From an uncultured Psychrobacter sp. (GTDB taxonomy: Bacteria; Pseudomonadota; Gammaproteobacteria; Pseudomonadales; Moraxellaceae), in the NCBI RefSeq assembly GCF_947495825.1, contig NZ_CANMAH010000007.1, positions 62,001 to 126,000 of the forward strand: a stretch of 64,000 nt of DNA, given 5' to 3'. The stretch's first letter is position 1; every line of letters begins with the position of its first letter. Position numbers and translations under genes: made by a program. The notes under the pieces were generated by a model, which saw only the letters and a list, made by a program, of their open reading frames with translations, was not told the DNA's origin and ran no database searches. Below, piece by piece: positions 31,817-39,878 of this stretch.

Positions 31817-33193
31817 ATGTTAAGCGATAGTAAGATCCGTAAGCTTAAACCTAGTGAGAAATGCACGCCTGCGCGTCCTGACAAATACAGTGATCAGCAA
31901 GGTTTACAGCTATTAGTACGCAATACTGGCACAAAGACATGGATAAGCGCCTATCGCTTTGATGGTAGGCAAACACGAATGACACTTGGCACTTATCCTC
32001 TTATGTCGTTGTCTGAAGCAAGGCAGGCTAATACTGAGATCAAGGCACTACTCACCGATGGTATCGATCCAAAAAATAAAAAGCGTCAAGACAAGCTTGC
32101 CAATATCCAAGCGCAGAAGTTTAATGACTACGCATTAGATTGGCTTAATGAGCGTCAGCGTAACGTCAAACCGCGTACCTATCAGCAAGACTATAATCGT
32201 ATGCATAAAGACGTGTTGCCACACTTTAAAGGTATTGCTTTAAAGGACGTGAGCTTTGAAGATTGCCGTTCAATGGCAGATGAGATCGAAAAGCGTGTGA
32301 ACAAAGACGGTGAGCCACCGCGTGAAGTCACCAGACGTACTATCGATTTGGTTGCTAATGTCCTAAGGCGTGCCAAACGTGAACGTATTATCGAGCAAAA
32401 CCCAATCGATGATCTAAAAGCGCTCTACCCTAAAGCCAAAAGTCAGCACATGAAGCACGTGGATATTAATGAGCTGCCTGCGCTACTACAAGCTATCGAA
32501 GGCTATCATGGTCATGATCAGACTCGTTTAGGTATGAAGTTTTTAGCCTATTCATTTTGTCGTACTATCGAGCTACGTATGATGAAATGGTCACACATCG
32601 ATTTTGCGAACCGCTTATGGCGTGTTGATATCGATAATCTTAAAATTGCACGTAAGCACGTTGTACCATTGTCAGATCAGATGCTCGCAGTGCTAGAAGA
32701 GATGAAAGACATCACAGGGCAGTATGAGTACGTGTTCTACCATACAGGCATGCATCAGCCCTATAGTGAAGAGTTTATTAATAACGCGCTCGATATCTTA
32801 GGCTACGCAGGCAAACAGACAGGTCACGGCTTTCGCCATATCGCCTCAACCAACTTAAACGAGCTTGGCTATATGGGCGATGCTATCGAAAAGCAAATGG
32901 CCCATGATAAAAAAAGCAGTATTAGAGCGGTATATAATCATGCACAGCATTTGGAAGAGCGTCGTAAAATTATGCAGGTTTGGGCGGATTTTTTAGACCT
33001 GCTCAGAGATACAGGTGAAGTTGTAGACTTTCAAACTGCTCGTAAGCAGATTGAAAATACCTTGAAAAATCAACAACCTGAGACGTTACAGAGTGCAAAC
33101 AAACAAGTGCTTGTTGAAGCCTTACTCAGTAAAGGAGTTACTATTGATGACCTACTATCACTTATTAAGAATGATAAGCTTAATAATAAATAA
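31817..33193 (+). CDS. Tyrosine integrase, P4 type
   Basis: The 458-residue recombinase has an N-terminal DUF4102-type arm-binding domain (LSDSKIRKLKP...KYSDQQGLQLLVRNTGTKTWISAYRFDGRQTRMTLGTYPLMSLSEAR), a core-binding domain and a C-terminal catalytic domain. Catalytic residues are Arg in YSFCRTIELRMMKW, His-x2-Arg in GHGFRHIAST and Tyr in SIRAVYNHAQH. It would catalyse integration at the adjacent tRNA-Ser site. The extra ~60 C-terminal residues are helical. No good ribosome binding site is seen; a TTGGTCTA-type repeat in reverse orientation occupies the position just before the ATG. Confidence 0.93.
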   Translation: MLSDSKIRKLKPSEKCTPARPDKYSDQQGLQLLVRNTGTKTWISAYRFDGRQTRMTLGTYPLMSLSEARQANTEIKALLTDGIDPKNKKRQDKLANIQAQKFNDYALDWLNERQRNVKPRTYQQDYNRMHKDVLPHFKGIALKDVSFEDCRSMADEIEKRVNKDGEPPREVTRRTIDLVANVLRRAKRERIIEQNPIDDLKALYPKAKSQHMKHVDINELPALLQAIEGYHGHDQTRLGMKFLAYSFCRTIELRMMKWSHIDFANRLWRVDIDNLKIARKHVVPLSDQMLAVLEEMKDITGQYEYVFYHTGMHQPYSEEFINNALDILGYAGKQTGHGFRHIASTNLNELGYMGDAIEKQMAHDKKSSIRAVYNHAQHLEERRKIMQVWADFLDLLRDTGEVVDFQTARKQIENTLKNQQPETLQSANKQVLVEALLSKGVTIDDLLSLIKNDKLNNK

Positions 33194-33218
33194 AGTTATT
33201 AGACTAATAGTCTGAACT

Positions 33219-34250
33219 TCAATCGCTATCCAGATGTTCTTTAATTAAAGAATATTCGTCTTCAATTAATTTATTAACCATCTTATTAAGCGATAGCTTT
33301 TGATGTAAACTAAGTTTAATTAATATTTTATAATTTTTTTGAGTGATAGTAACTACTCTTTTAGACTTATCTTCAGCTTTTTTTCGCGTACTCAGAATAC
33401 TATCCCATGCTCTACGCATTTTATAAATTAAATAACCTCTTGCAGTAAAGAGCAATTCCTTATCTCCATTAGGTACTTTATATTCGAAATCATTATCATC
33501 TGCAATATCAATACTAGCTAAAATTAAATTATACTTATCCTTGATCGTCTTAGGAAAAAAAATACTACTTAATACGAGATTTTTACGATCATCTAAATAA
33601 TTGTATCCCCATTGAATTTGCTCAACATCTTCTAAATTAATCCAATCTATCTTTTTTGAAGGTGTCCTCCGATTCAAATACCTTCTTTTCATCATGTTTA
33701 AGTTTCCAATATTTATTTCTTTTAGACTCTGGTCAGTATTAAGGTTCGGTCTAATAGTAATATGTTTTTCCACCTCTAAATTTGATATTTTTATAATTGA
33801 CTTTATCCAGTATAAAAACTCTATACCTCCATAAAAACAATCTTGAACAAACTCAGTATCCACATAAGCTGAAAAATACAAACCTGCCCTTAAATCACTA
33901 GCAAACCAATTTAAAAAAGAGTTCGGGATAGAACTATATGTTTTCAACGATACTAAATAATCAAGTTTTTGGAATGGGCTAGAGTTTGTAAGTAAATGAT
34001 CAGTTAAAAGGTTATAAGCGTCATCATCATCGAAATCATAGAAGAGTTTTACTCTTCCTATTGATAGATAATCATAAAATAAAAACTGTTTAACAGCTTC
34101 TATATCTATCTTTTTAACCTTTTTATAAATATCCTCTCTTGTAATAATTACATGTGGCTGGCTATTCTGATTTATATATTGATGTTGAACATTTTGAAAT
34201 GGACCAAGCGTTTGCGCCTGTTGTTCTAAAATATGGTGATTGTTACTCAT
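33219..34250 (-). CDS. Unknown protein with ribbon-helix-helix-like C-terminus
   Basis: The 343-residue protein is very rich in Ile, Asn, Lys and Tyr. It matches no family I know. Residues 1-35 are polar and Gln/Asn-rich. The middle (about 45-290) looks globular. The C-terminus (RVVTITQKNYKILIKLSLHQ and then SLNKMVNKLIEDEYSLIKE) has the strand-helix-turn-helix pattern of an Arc-type ribbon-helix-helix. The gene is convergent with the integrase (stops 25 bp apart) and its start lies 20 bp from a series of 20-21 bp repeats. It could be a DNA-binding replication, partition or control protein of the island. That role is an inference. Confidence 0.6.
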   Translation of the reverse strand: MSNNHHILEQQAQTLGPFQNVQHQYINQNSQPHVIITREDIYKKVKKIDIEAVKQFLFYDYLSIGRVKLFYDFDDDDAYNLLTDHLLTNSSPFQKLDYLVSLKTYSSIPNSFLNWFASDLRAGLYFSAYVDTEFVQDCFYGGIEFLYWIKSIIKISNLEVEKHITIRPNLNTDQSLKEINIGNLNMMKRRYLNRRTPSKKIDWINLEDVEQIQWGYNYLDDRKNLVLSSIFFPKTIKDKYNLILASIDIADDNDFEYKVPNGDKELLFTARGYLIYKMRRAWDSILSTRKKAEDKSKRVVTITQKNYKILIKLSLHQKLSLNKMVNKLIEDEYSLIKEHLDSD

Positions 34251-34784
34251 ATAGAAAATCCTGATGCTTAGTAAATATGTATATTTTAGTAGTAAATCTA
34301 TTGCATACTTAGTAATTTTATAGCTGTATATAGTGAAATCATCGCTTCTAGTAGTAAATTTATAGCCATTACCAGTACGAAAACTCTTATATTATGGCAC
34401 AGATAATGTTGTTTAAAGGTTTTTATATTCGGTTTTTCGATCGTCAACGAGTTTGTAATTTAGTTATTATTAGGATTATTTTTACGATAGAATATAAAAA
34501 ACCATAGTTTGATGTCGCAAGTATTTTATATGACTTGATATCTAAATCTAATGCTCATGCCTCTCAATGCCTACGTAACTCCCCATCCATAAATCCCCAC
34601 CTGTATAGGCTTTTTTAAAAATCAAAGTCACACTGTATCGATATATTCATCAGCTTTAAAATCCGGTTATATTAATATTATATGTAACAATCCTAATACT
34701 ATGTAACTAGCTACCTTCATCAATAGTAATAATAATTTACATACTTACCTAACATTATGAACCAATAATCTTAGGTAAAGTAAA
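34251..34784. other. 534-bp divergent region, possible replication or control origin
   Basis: The region lies between the ribbon-helix-helix-like gene and the HUH-type rep gene. Near its left end are iteron-like repeats (34270-34379). Further right is a GC-richer stretch with two CCCCA runs (34574-34607) ending in GGCTTTTTT, and a TATGTAAC direct repeat (34680 and 34701). No reading frame is convincing. Confidence 0.5.
34270..34379. repeat. Iteron-like array, five to six repeats, period 20-21 bp
   Basis: Units begin with AGTAAAT or a close variant at 34270, 34291, 34311, 34332 and 34353, with a weaker sixth (AGTACGAA) at 34374. The spacings are 21, 20, 21, 21 and 21 bp. The core is roughly AGTAAATYTATNGC; the best copies are at 34291 and 34353. 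The array starts 20 bp upstream of the ATG at 34250, so a bound protein would control that gene or open a replication origin. Confidence 0.7.
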
Positions 34785-35669
34785 ATGATCATTTCAACTT
34801 TGAGCCATGAAGTCGTAGTTACTAAAGTAGATAAACTCGTGACCGATATACTTAATTCTAAAACTAGAATTAATATTCAAAAAATAAGTGAACAGTTGAG
34901 CTTTTATTGTCAGTCAATGATATTACTTTATGATCACGAATTAGAATATACTAGTTCGATAAAATGGTTTATAGGTAGTGCTTATCTTGTTTGTGACAAT
35001 TACTATCCCGATGAAATTATTTGGGATGAAGAAAGGACGCAGAGATTCTTGCATACTCTAAATTCTTATCAATATGAATTTGACACTCCTATTAATAACT
35101 TTGCTTTGCAAGAACAACGTAATAGCAAATCAATTCATCAATATATGAACTATTTTCTGAGCGAGTATTCGCGTGTACTTATCGTAAGAATAGACCTCAA
35201 AATAAAACCTGATTTTACACATCTTGTCGACATTGAAACTTTTCACAGTTTTATAAATGATCTGAGAAAGAAACTAGGACGTAAAAGAGGCTGCTTTAAA
35301 AATTTAAGAGGTAACGCTTGGGCTTTAGAGCAAGGAGAAATTAATGGTGGTCTACATTGTCACCTGTTATTAATCTACAACGGTGATAAGCATAGACAGG
35401 ACTGGTTTCTAGGCGATGCCGTTGGTAATGAATGGGTTGAAATTACAGAGGCCTTAGGTACCTACTACAACTGTAATAACTTTAAGCACAAACAAGCTTA
35501 CGATCACCAAGGCACTCTTGGCATAGGCATGATCCACAAAGACAATCCTTTAGAGGTCAAGAATGCTATGAACACGGCGTTGTATTTAACTCGACCTAAT
35601 AAGTATATGCAGCGTCTCAAAGTGTCGCTACCTAATATGCGTAGCTTTGGACATGGAAGTTACTCTTAG
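34785..35669 (+). CDS. YagK/YfjJ (inovirus Gp2)-type HUH replication protein
   Basis: The 294-residue protein has, in its second half, the marks of the YagK_YfjJ_C/inovirus Gp2 family: RIDLK after a strand, an E-x-G-x5-GLHCHLLL motif (HxH metal pair), GDAVGNEW, a YYNCNN segment and the catalytic-region TALYLTRPNKYMQ, ending RSFGHGSY. HUH proteins nick DNA for rolling-circle replication or transfer. The N-terminal ~120 residues are not recognisable. It lies right of the iteron-containing region and is likely the island's replication initiator. Function is inferred from motifs. Confidence 0.75.
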   Translation: MIISTLSHEVVVTKVDKLVTDILNSKTRINIQKISEQLSFYCQSMILLYDHELEYTSSIKWFIGSAYLVCDNYYPDEIIWDEERTQRFLHTLNSYQYEFDTPINNFALQEQRNSKSIHQYMNYFLSEYSRVLIVRIDLKIKPDFTHLVDIETFHSFINDLRKKLGRKRGCFKNLRGNAWALEQGEINGGLHCHLLLIYNGDKHRQDWFLGDAVGNEWVEITEALGTYYNCNNFKHKQAYDHQGTLGIGMIHKDNPLEVKNAMNTALYLTRPNKYMQRLKVSLPNMRSFGHGSYS

Positions 35670-35765
35670 GTGTGGAGGATTTTTAGCAATAGCAAACTAA
35701 TTTCAAATACATACTACCTTTATGAGATCGGGTATAGATCGTTTACTGCTCATCCAATTAATTTA

Positions 35766-35790
35766 GGTCTGCCTCGTGCAGGCCTTTTTT
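35766..35790 (+). terminator. Intrinsic terminator after the rep gene
   Basis: GGTCTGC (35766-35772) pairs with GCAGGCC (35778-35784) around a 5-nt loop, followed by six T. It lies 97 bp after the rep stop and just before the next gene. Confidence 0.8.
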
Positions 35791-35814
35791 ATGCCCAAAA
35801 TAAAAGGAGTGTTT

Positions 35815-36096
35815 ATGAAAACCATCTGTCCATGTTGTCAGTCAACTGCGGTCTATGAGATGACTGATGGCATCAGTAACAATTTGATCGACCAGCTGTT
35901 GTCTCCTACGGTTCTAGTCAGCCTTGGCGTTAGTCTGTGTAAGACGCTTAGGGTTCATCCTGCTATAGGCGTGGTTGTAGGTACGACAGTCGCAGCACTG
36001 ATTGAGATGACTCAGTCTCATCAAGCGCCACCGATGCTAGTCAATCAGCAATATCGCTGTGATGAGTGCTTCCATGTGTTCACCTCACTTCATTAA
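35815..36096 (+). CDS. Small zinc-ribbon protein with central hydrophobic segment
   Basis: I chose the ATG at 35815 (MKTICPCCQSTAVYEMTDG), which has an AAAAGGAG ribosome binding site; 93 residues. Four cysteines in two pairs (CPCC at 5-8 and CDEC near 84-87) suggest a split zinc ribbon. Between them lie hydrophobic stretches (LLSPTVLVSLGVSLCKTL and HPAIGVVVGTTVAALIE) that may form a membrane hairpin. I do not recognise a named family. It belongs to the mobile-element gene module that continues with DUF932 and YqaJ genes. Confidence 0.65.
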   Translation: MKTICPCCQSTAVYEMTDGISNNLIDQLLSPTVLVSLGVSLCKTLRVHPAIGVVVGTTVAALIEMTQSHQAPPMLVNQQYRCDECFHVFTSLH

Positions 36097-36157
36097 CTCT
36101 CAACTCAACCCTCTAACTTATTCAGTTATAAACTATCAATAAAAAGGAAATATTATC

Positions 36158-37150
36158 ATGGCACATTTAGTCGAAAGTATGGCGTACGTAGGCGAAACCC
36201 CTTGGCATGGTCTTGGCAATAAGCTCTCACCTAAGCAGCCACTTGAGATTTGGGCACGTGAGGCAGGTCTTGATTGGCGTATTGAGTCCTCCGATGTCAG
36301 CTACATGGCAAACAATGATAAAGGACAAAGCCTGATCATGCCCTTTGATAGCAATAAGGTGTTATACCGCTCAGATACGCTTGAGCCGTTATCAGTGGTC
36401 AGTCAACGCTATCAAGAAGTACAACCGCGTGAAATTCTAGAGTTCTATCGTGACTTAACCGAGCTCTCACACTTTGAGCTTGAGACCGCTGGCATTTTAA
36501 AGGGTGGTCGTAAGATGTGGGCTCTTGCTCGTACAGGTCAGTCTATGACCCTTAAAGGCGGTGATGTCAGTAATGGCTACCTTTTACTGGCAACCGCTTG
36601 TGATGGGACGCTAGCAACCACAGCGCAGTTCACCAATATCCGTGTGGTGTGTAATAACACCTTAGCGGTAAGCCTTGCTGATGGTAGTGGCGGTGTGGTG
36701 AAAGTACCGCATAGTACCTCCTTTGATGCTGATCGCGTCAAGCAGCAGCTAGGCGTATCGGTTAAGCAGTGGAATGAGCACATGTATGAGATGAAGCAAT
36801 TAACCCAACGCCGCGTTACTCAGGCAGAAGCGGCGAACTATCTCAACCGCGTGTTCAACGATCAAGATAACGACATCATCTTGTTTAACAGCGCTAAAAA
36901 GGAAAAGGACGCCGTGCCTAATGCTCGCGCCATGAATCAGGTAATGAGTATGTTTAACGGTCAAGGTCGCGGTGCGGATCTCGATTCAGCACGTGATACC
37001 GCTTATGGCCTGCTATCTGCTATGACAGAGTATGTGGATCATGAACGCCGTGCTATGTCTACCGATCACAGACTAGACTCTGCTTGGTTTGGCGCAGGCG
37101 CTAAGCTTAAAGACAAAAGCTTAGAGGAAGCCTTTAGTCTTATTGCCTAA
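36158..37150 (+). CDS. DUF932 phage/plasmid-like protein (TIGR03299 type)
   Basis: The 330-residue protein begins MAHLVESMAYVGETPWHGLGNK, the classic opening of the DUF932/TIGR03299 family, and includes LATACDGTLATTAQFTNIRVVCNNTLAVSL. Family members occur on plasmids, phages and integrative elements, often next to recombination genes. Their exact role is not established. A ribosome binding site (AAAGGAA) precedes the ATG. A short terminator hairpin follows. Confidence 0.88.
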   Translation: MAHLVESMAYVGETPWHGLGNKLSPKQPLEIWAREAGLDWRIESSDVSYMANNDKGQSLIMPFDSNKVLYRSDTLEPLSVVSQRYQEVQPREILEFYRDLTELSHFELETAGILKGGRKMWALARTGQSMTLKGGDVSNGYLLLATACDGTLATTAQFTNIRVVCNNTLAVSLADGSGGVVKVPHSTSFDADRVKQQLGVSVKQWNEHMYEMKQLTQRRVTQAEAANYLNRVFNDQDNDIILFNSAKKEKDAVPNARAMNQVMSMFNGQGRGADLDSARDTAYGLLSAMTEYVDHERRAMSTDHRLDSAWFGAGAKLKDKSLEEAFSLIA

Positions 37151-37176
37151 ATTCTATCGGTACACTTAATAATTAG

Positions 37177-37202
37177 ACCATGCCTAAGCGCGTGGTTTTT
37201 TT
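37177..37202 (+). terminator. Terminator after the DUF932 gene
   Basis: ACCATGC (37177-37183) pairs with GCGTGGT (37190-37196), with one G-T pair, and is followed by a T-run. It lies 26 bp after the stop codon. Confidence 0.7.
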
Positions 37203-37246
37203 ATGCCTGTTATTTCATTTCAATCAATTTATCGAAGGAGTTCATT

Positions 37247-38350
37247 ATGAACACGATCGCGTTAAATACCAGCACACCAGTAAGACGGTCTAAGCGTTTA
37301 AGCGCTAAGGTTAAAGCGCCTATGGCTACTAAAGCTAAGGTAGATGATAAGCGAGTAGATACCATCATCAGTACACCGATGACCTCTAAGCGCCTGATCA
37401 GTACTAAAGACTTAAGCCGTGACAAGTGGCTTGAGGTTCGCCGTCAAGGAGTAGGCAGTAGTGATGCCGCCGCTGCTTGCGGTATTCATCCTTATTTGTC
37501 CATGTTAGAGCTTTGGCTGATTAAGACGGGACGTACAACCTCAGACTTAGATGAGAGCATCGACGGCTACTCGCCACTGTATTGGGGCAATACGCTAGAA
37601 CCGATGGTCGCTAAGTACTACCAAGAAAAGACAGGCAATAAGGTACGGCGCGTAAACGCTATCTTGCAACACCCTGAGACCGACAAATCTTTTATGCTCG
37701 CCAATCTTGACTATACAGTGACAGGTAGCGATGACGTGCAAGTACTTGAGTGTAAAACCGCTGGAGAGCATGGCGCAAAGCTATGGCGCGATGGCGTACC
37801 GCTATACGTCACGTGCCAAGTACAGCATCAGCTAGCGGTTACTGGTAAACAAGCCGCTCATATCTGTGTATTGCTATGCGGACACGAGGCCAAGATCTAT
37901 AAGGTTGAGCGTGATGAGCGCTTAATTAAATCAATTATCGAGCAAGAGCGTCTGTTCTGGCAATACGTGGAGACGGACACACCGCCAACCCCTGATCATT
38001 CTGAGTCGGCAGCCAAAGCACTAAAACTACTTTATCCTGAGCCTAAGCCGTCAAGCAAGATTGATCTGCGAGACGACGACGGAGCGAATAAGTTGTTTGA
38101 GCAATTGCTGAGCTACCATGACTATATGCAGGAACTACAAGAGCGTCACGATAAGATTAAGCATCAATTGCAAAGCTTAATTAAAGACAAAGAAGTAGCG
38201 GTCTTTGATAAAGGTGCAATATCTTGGAAGCGCTCGAAAGACAGCGTCAGCCTAGATAGCAAGGCGGTGATCAAAGCTCATCCTGCGCTGATGGATAGAT
38301 TTAGTCAAACCCGCCGTGGCAGTCGCCGCTTTGTGGTCTTAACCGATTAA
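37247..38350 (+). CDS. YqaJ-type viral recombinase / alkaline exonuclease
   Basis: The 367-residue protein has a lambda-exonuclease-like nuclease fold. Motifs are GVGSSDAAAACGIHPYLS, PLYWGNTLEPMVAKYY, the catalytic FMLANLDYTVTGSDDVQVLECKTAG (D...E-x-K) and QVQHQLAVTG. Such enzymes resect double-strand DNA 5' to 3' for single-strand annealing recombination. The first ~45 residues are basic and low complexity. A ribosome binding site (GAAGGAG) precedes the ATG. It follows the DUF932 gene, the usual arrangement on mobile elements. Confidence 0.88.
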   Translation: MNTIALNTSTPVRRSKRLSAKVKAPMATKAKVDDKRVDTIISTPMTSKRLISTKDLSRDKWLEVRRQGVGSSDAAAACGIHPYLSMLELWLIKTGRTTSDLDESIDGYSPLYWGNTLEPMVAKYYQEKTGNKVRRVNAILQHPETDKSFMLANLDYTVTGSDDVQVLECKTAGEHGAKLWRDGVPLYVTCQVQHQLAVTGKQAAHICVLLCGHEAKIYKVERDERLIKSIIEQERLFWQYVETDTPPTPDHSESAAKALKLLYPEPKPSSKIDLRDDDGANKLFEQLLSYHDYMQELQERHDKIKHQLQSLIKDKEVAVFDKGAISWKRSKDSVSLDSKAVIKAHPALMDRFSQTRRGSRRFVVLTD

Positions 38351-38401
38351 GCCGCTATCTATTCAATCAACACATAAACAAACCAAATCTAGCACATAGC
38401 T

Positions 38402-38428
38402 GCCCACCTATCACAGGTGGGCTTTTTT
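38402..38428 (+). terminator. Strong terminator after the yqaJ-type gene
   Basis: GCCCACCT (38402-38409) pairs perfectly with AGGTGGGC (38415-38422), followed by six T. It lies 52 bp after the stop codon. Confidence 0.88.
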
Positions 38429-38467
38429 ATGTCTTATTAATTTATTAAACAAACAAGGAATACCACT

Positions 38468-39379
38468 ATGATTAAGGGTCTAACGATAACCCCACCAGTT
38501 TTAGGTCGTATCAGTATCGGTCGTGTCATTCAAAAAGACGGCCAGCGTCTGCCTGCTAAAGACGATCAATTCACCATAACCAGCCAAGTACAAAATAAGG
38601 ATGGCTGGGTCAATCATCCACTAGACGCCAAGCTGCGTAAAAACAATGACGGTAAGCTCAGACAAATACCCGTGCGACTGCTGTTTAATGATCCTGAGCT
38701 GAATCTGCGTGCCGAGTACACACTGTTCGATCGTCAAACAGGCAGACCGCTGTGTGTCGGTGACGGTGAGCTGTGCCAACGTCGAACCGATAACGGTGTA
38801 GAGCAAATGCCTTGTCCGTCGCCTGATCGTTGTCCATTAGCGCAAGGTGGTGCGTGTAAACCATACGGTCGTCTCTACGTTAATCTAAGTGAAGACGATG
38901 AGCTTGGCACCTTTGTCTTTCGCACCACTGGCTTTAATAGTATTCGTACGCTTGCGGCAAGGTTGCGCTACTTTGCCGCCGTGTCTAGTAACAAGCTGTC
39001 TTGCTTGCCGCTGCAATTAACCTTGCGAGGTAAAAGCACGACACAAAGCTATCGGACGCCAATTTACTTCGTCGATCTAACCTTGCGTGAGGGCGTCACA
39101 CTTAAGGATGCGGTACACACGGCGAAAATGATCGATAAGGAACTGAGCGAACACGGCTTCGATCAAAAGGCACTAGAAGAAGCGGCTAAGGGTGGTTATA
39201 GCAACTCGTGCTTTGAGGTTGATAGTGAGGAGGCCTACGAGGTAGATGCGTTTGATAGTAGCGACGATGATGATCAAAACGTCGAGGATCAAAAAGATAA
39301 CTCACCAAAGCCGTTGCCTATGCATGATGTGACAAGCATAAAGCAAGGGCTACAGCAAAGCGTGACAGCGGTGAGCTAA
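38468..39379 (+). CDS. Cys-rich mobile-element protein (gp3-like / 'hydrolase or metal-binding')
   Basis: The 303-residue protein carries a cysteine cluster (CVGDGELC, then MPCPSPDRCPLAQGGACKP, about 98-138) likely to bind metal. The following FRTTGFNSIRTLAARLRYF segment matches a family common in proteobacterial integrative elements and often labelled hydrolase/metal-binding or recombination directionality factor-like. The last ~60 residues are acidic (DSSDDDDQNVEDQKD) and disordered. Position right after YqaJ suggests a partner in recombination, such as annealing. That function is inferred only. Confidence 0.6.
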   Translation: MIKGLTITPPVLGRISIGRVIQKDGQRLPAKDDQFTITSQVQNKDGWVNHPLDAKLRKNNDGKLRQIPVRLLFNDPELNLRAEYTLFDRQTGRPLCVGDGELCQRRTDNGVEQMPCPSPDRCPLAQGGACKPYGRLYVNLSEDDELGTFVFRTTGFNSIRTLAARLRYFAAVSSNKLSCLPLQLTLRGKSTTQSYRTPIYFVDLTLREGVTLKDAVHTAKMIDKELSEHGFDQKALEEAAKGGYSNSCFEVDSEEAYEVDAFDSSDDDDQNVEDQKDNSPKPLPMHDVTSIKQGLQQSVTAVS

Positions 39380-39395
39380 GTTAAAGCCATGGCAT

Positions 39396-39426
39396 AAAAA
39401 GGAGCTGATTCGTTCAGCTCCTTTTT
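39396..39426 (+). terminator. Strong terminator before alpA
   Basis: GGAGCTGA (39401-39408) pairs perfectly with TCAGCTCC (39414-39421), flanked by five A and five T. It lies 17 bp after the preceding stop codon. Confidence 0.88.
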
Positions 39427-39529
39427 ATACGTTCAGTTCATGCAGGACACTGTAGGATGCCGTAAAAAAATATAGGACTCGGTAAGTATATGAGAGGACA
39501 CGCTCTCATTTACTTATAAGGAGATGATT

Positions 39530-39796
39530 ATGAAACAGTTAAACGCAAGCACTCAACAGAATACTTCAATACCAAGCATGCCACTGATACCTCGCATGCT
39601 ACCGCTTAAACAAGTCGTATACTATACAGGCCTTAGTAGCACAACAATTTACGACATGCTCGATAAAAGATCAGATCGTTATGATTCGACCTTTCCTGTT
39701 CAGGTCAAGCTATCAAAAGGTAGAGTGGCATGGGTTGAGAGCGAAGTCTCTCAGTGGATTGAGAATAAAATAATAGCCAGAACACAGTCACTATAA
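39530..39796 (+). CDS. alpA: AlpA-family regulator / excisionase-like
   Basis: The 88-residue protein has the MerR-like winged-helix motif of AlpA (MLPLKQVVYYTGLSSTTIYDMLD...FPVQVKLSKGRVAWVESEVSQWIENKI). The ATG at 39530 has AAGGAG six bases upstream; the ATG at 39524 touches that site and is less likely. In related elements AlpA activates integrase expression or acts as excisionase. It is a likely control gene for excision here. It is convergent with the TRAP lipoprotein gene. Confidence 0.85.
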   Translation: MKQLNASTQQNTSIPSMPLIPRMLPLKQVVYYTGLSSTTIYDMLDKRSDRYDSTFPVQVKLSKGRVAWVESEVSQWIENKIIARTQSL

Positions 39797-39802
39797 GCAA
39801 TA

Positions 39803-39831
39803 AACCCCAGTTTGATAAATGAACTGGGGTT
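39803..39831. terminator. Bidirectional terminator between alpA and the TRAP gene
   Basis: AACCCCAGTT (39803-39812) pairs with AACTGGGGTT (39822-39831). It lies 6 bp after the alpA stop and before the convergent gene's stop at 39879. T-runs are short on both sides. Confidence 0.7.
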
Positions 39832-39878
39832 ATATTTTGATATTAGTCATTATAACTGAACCAGTTATTCTAAATAAA

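Noticed and set aside
34270..34379. CRISPR interpretation of the 21-bp repeats
   Set aside because: Repeats are degenerate, have no unique spacers and lie at a promoter; iterons or operators fit better.
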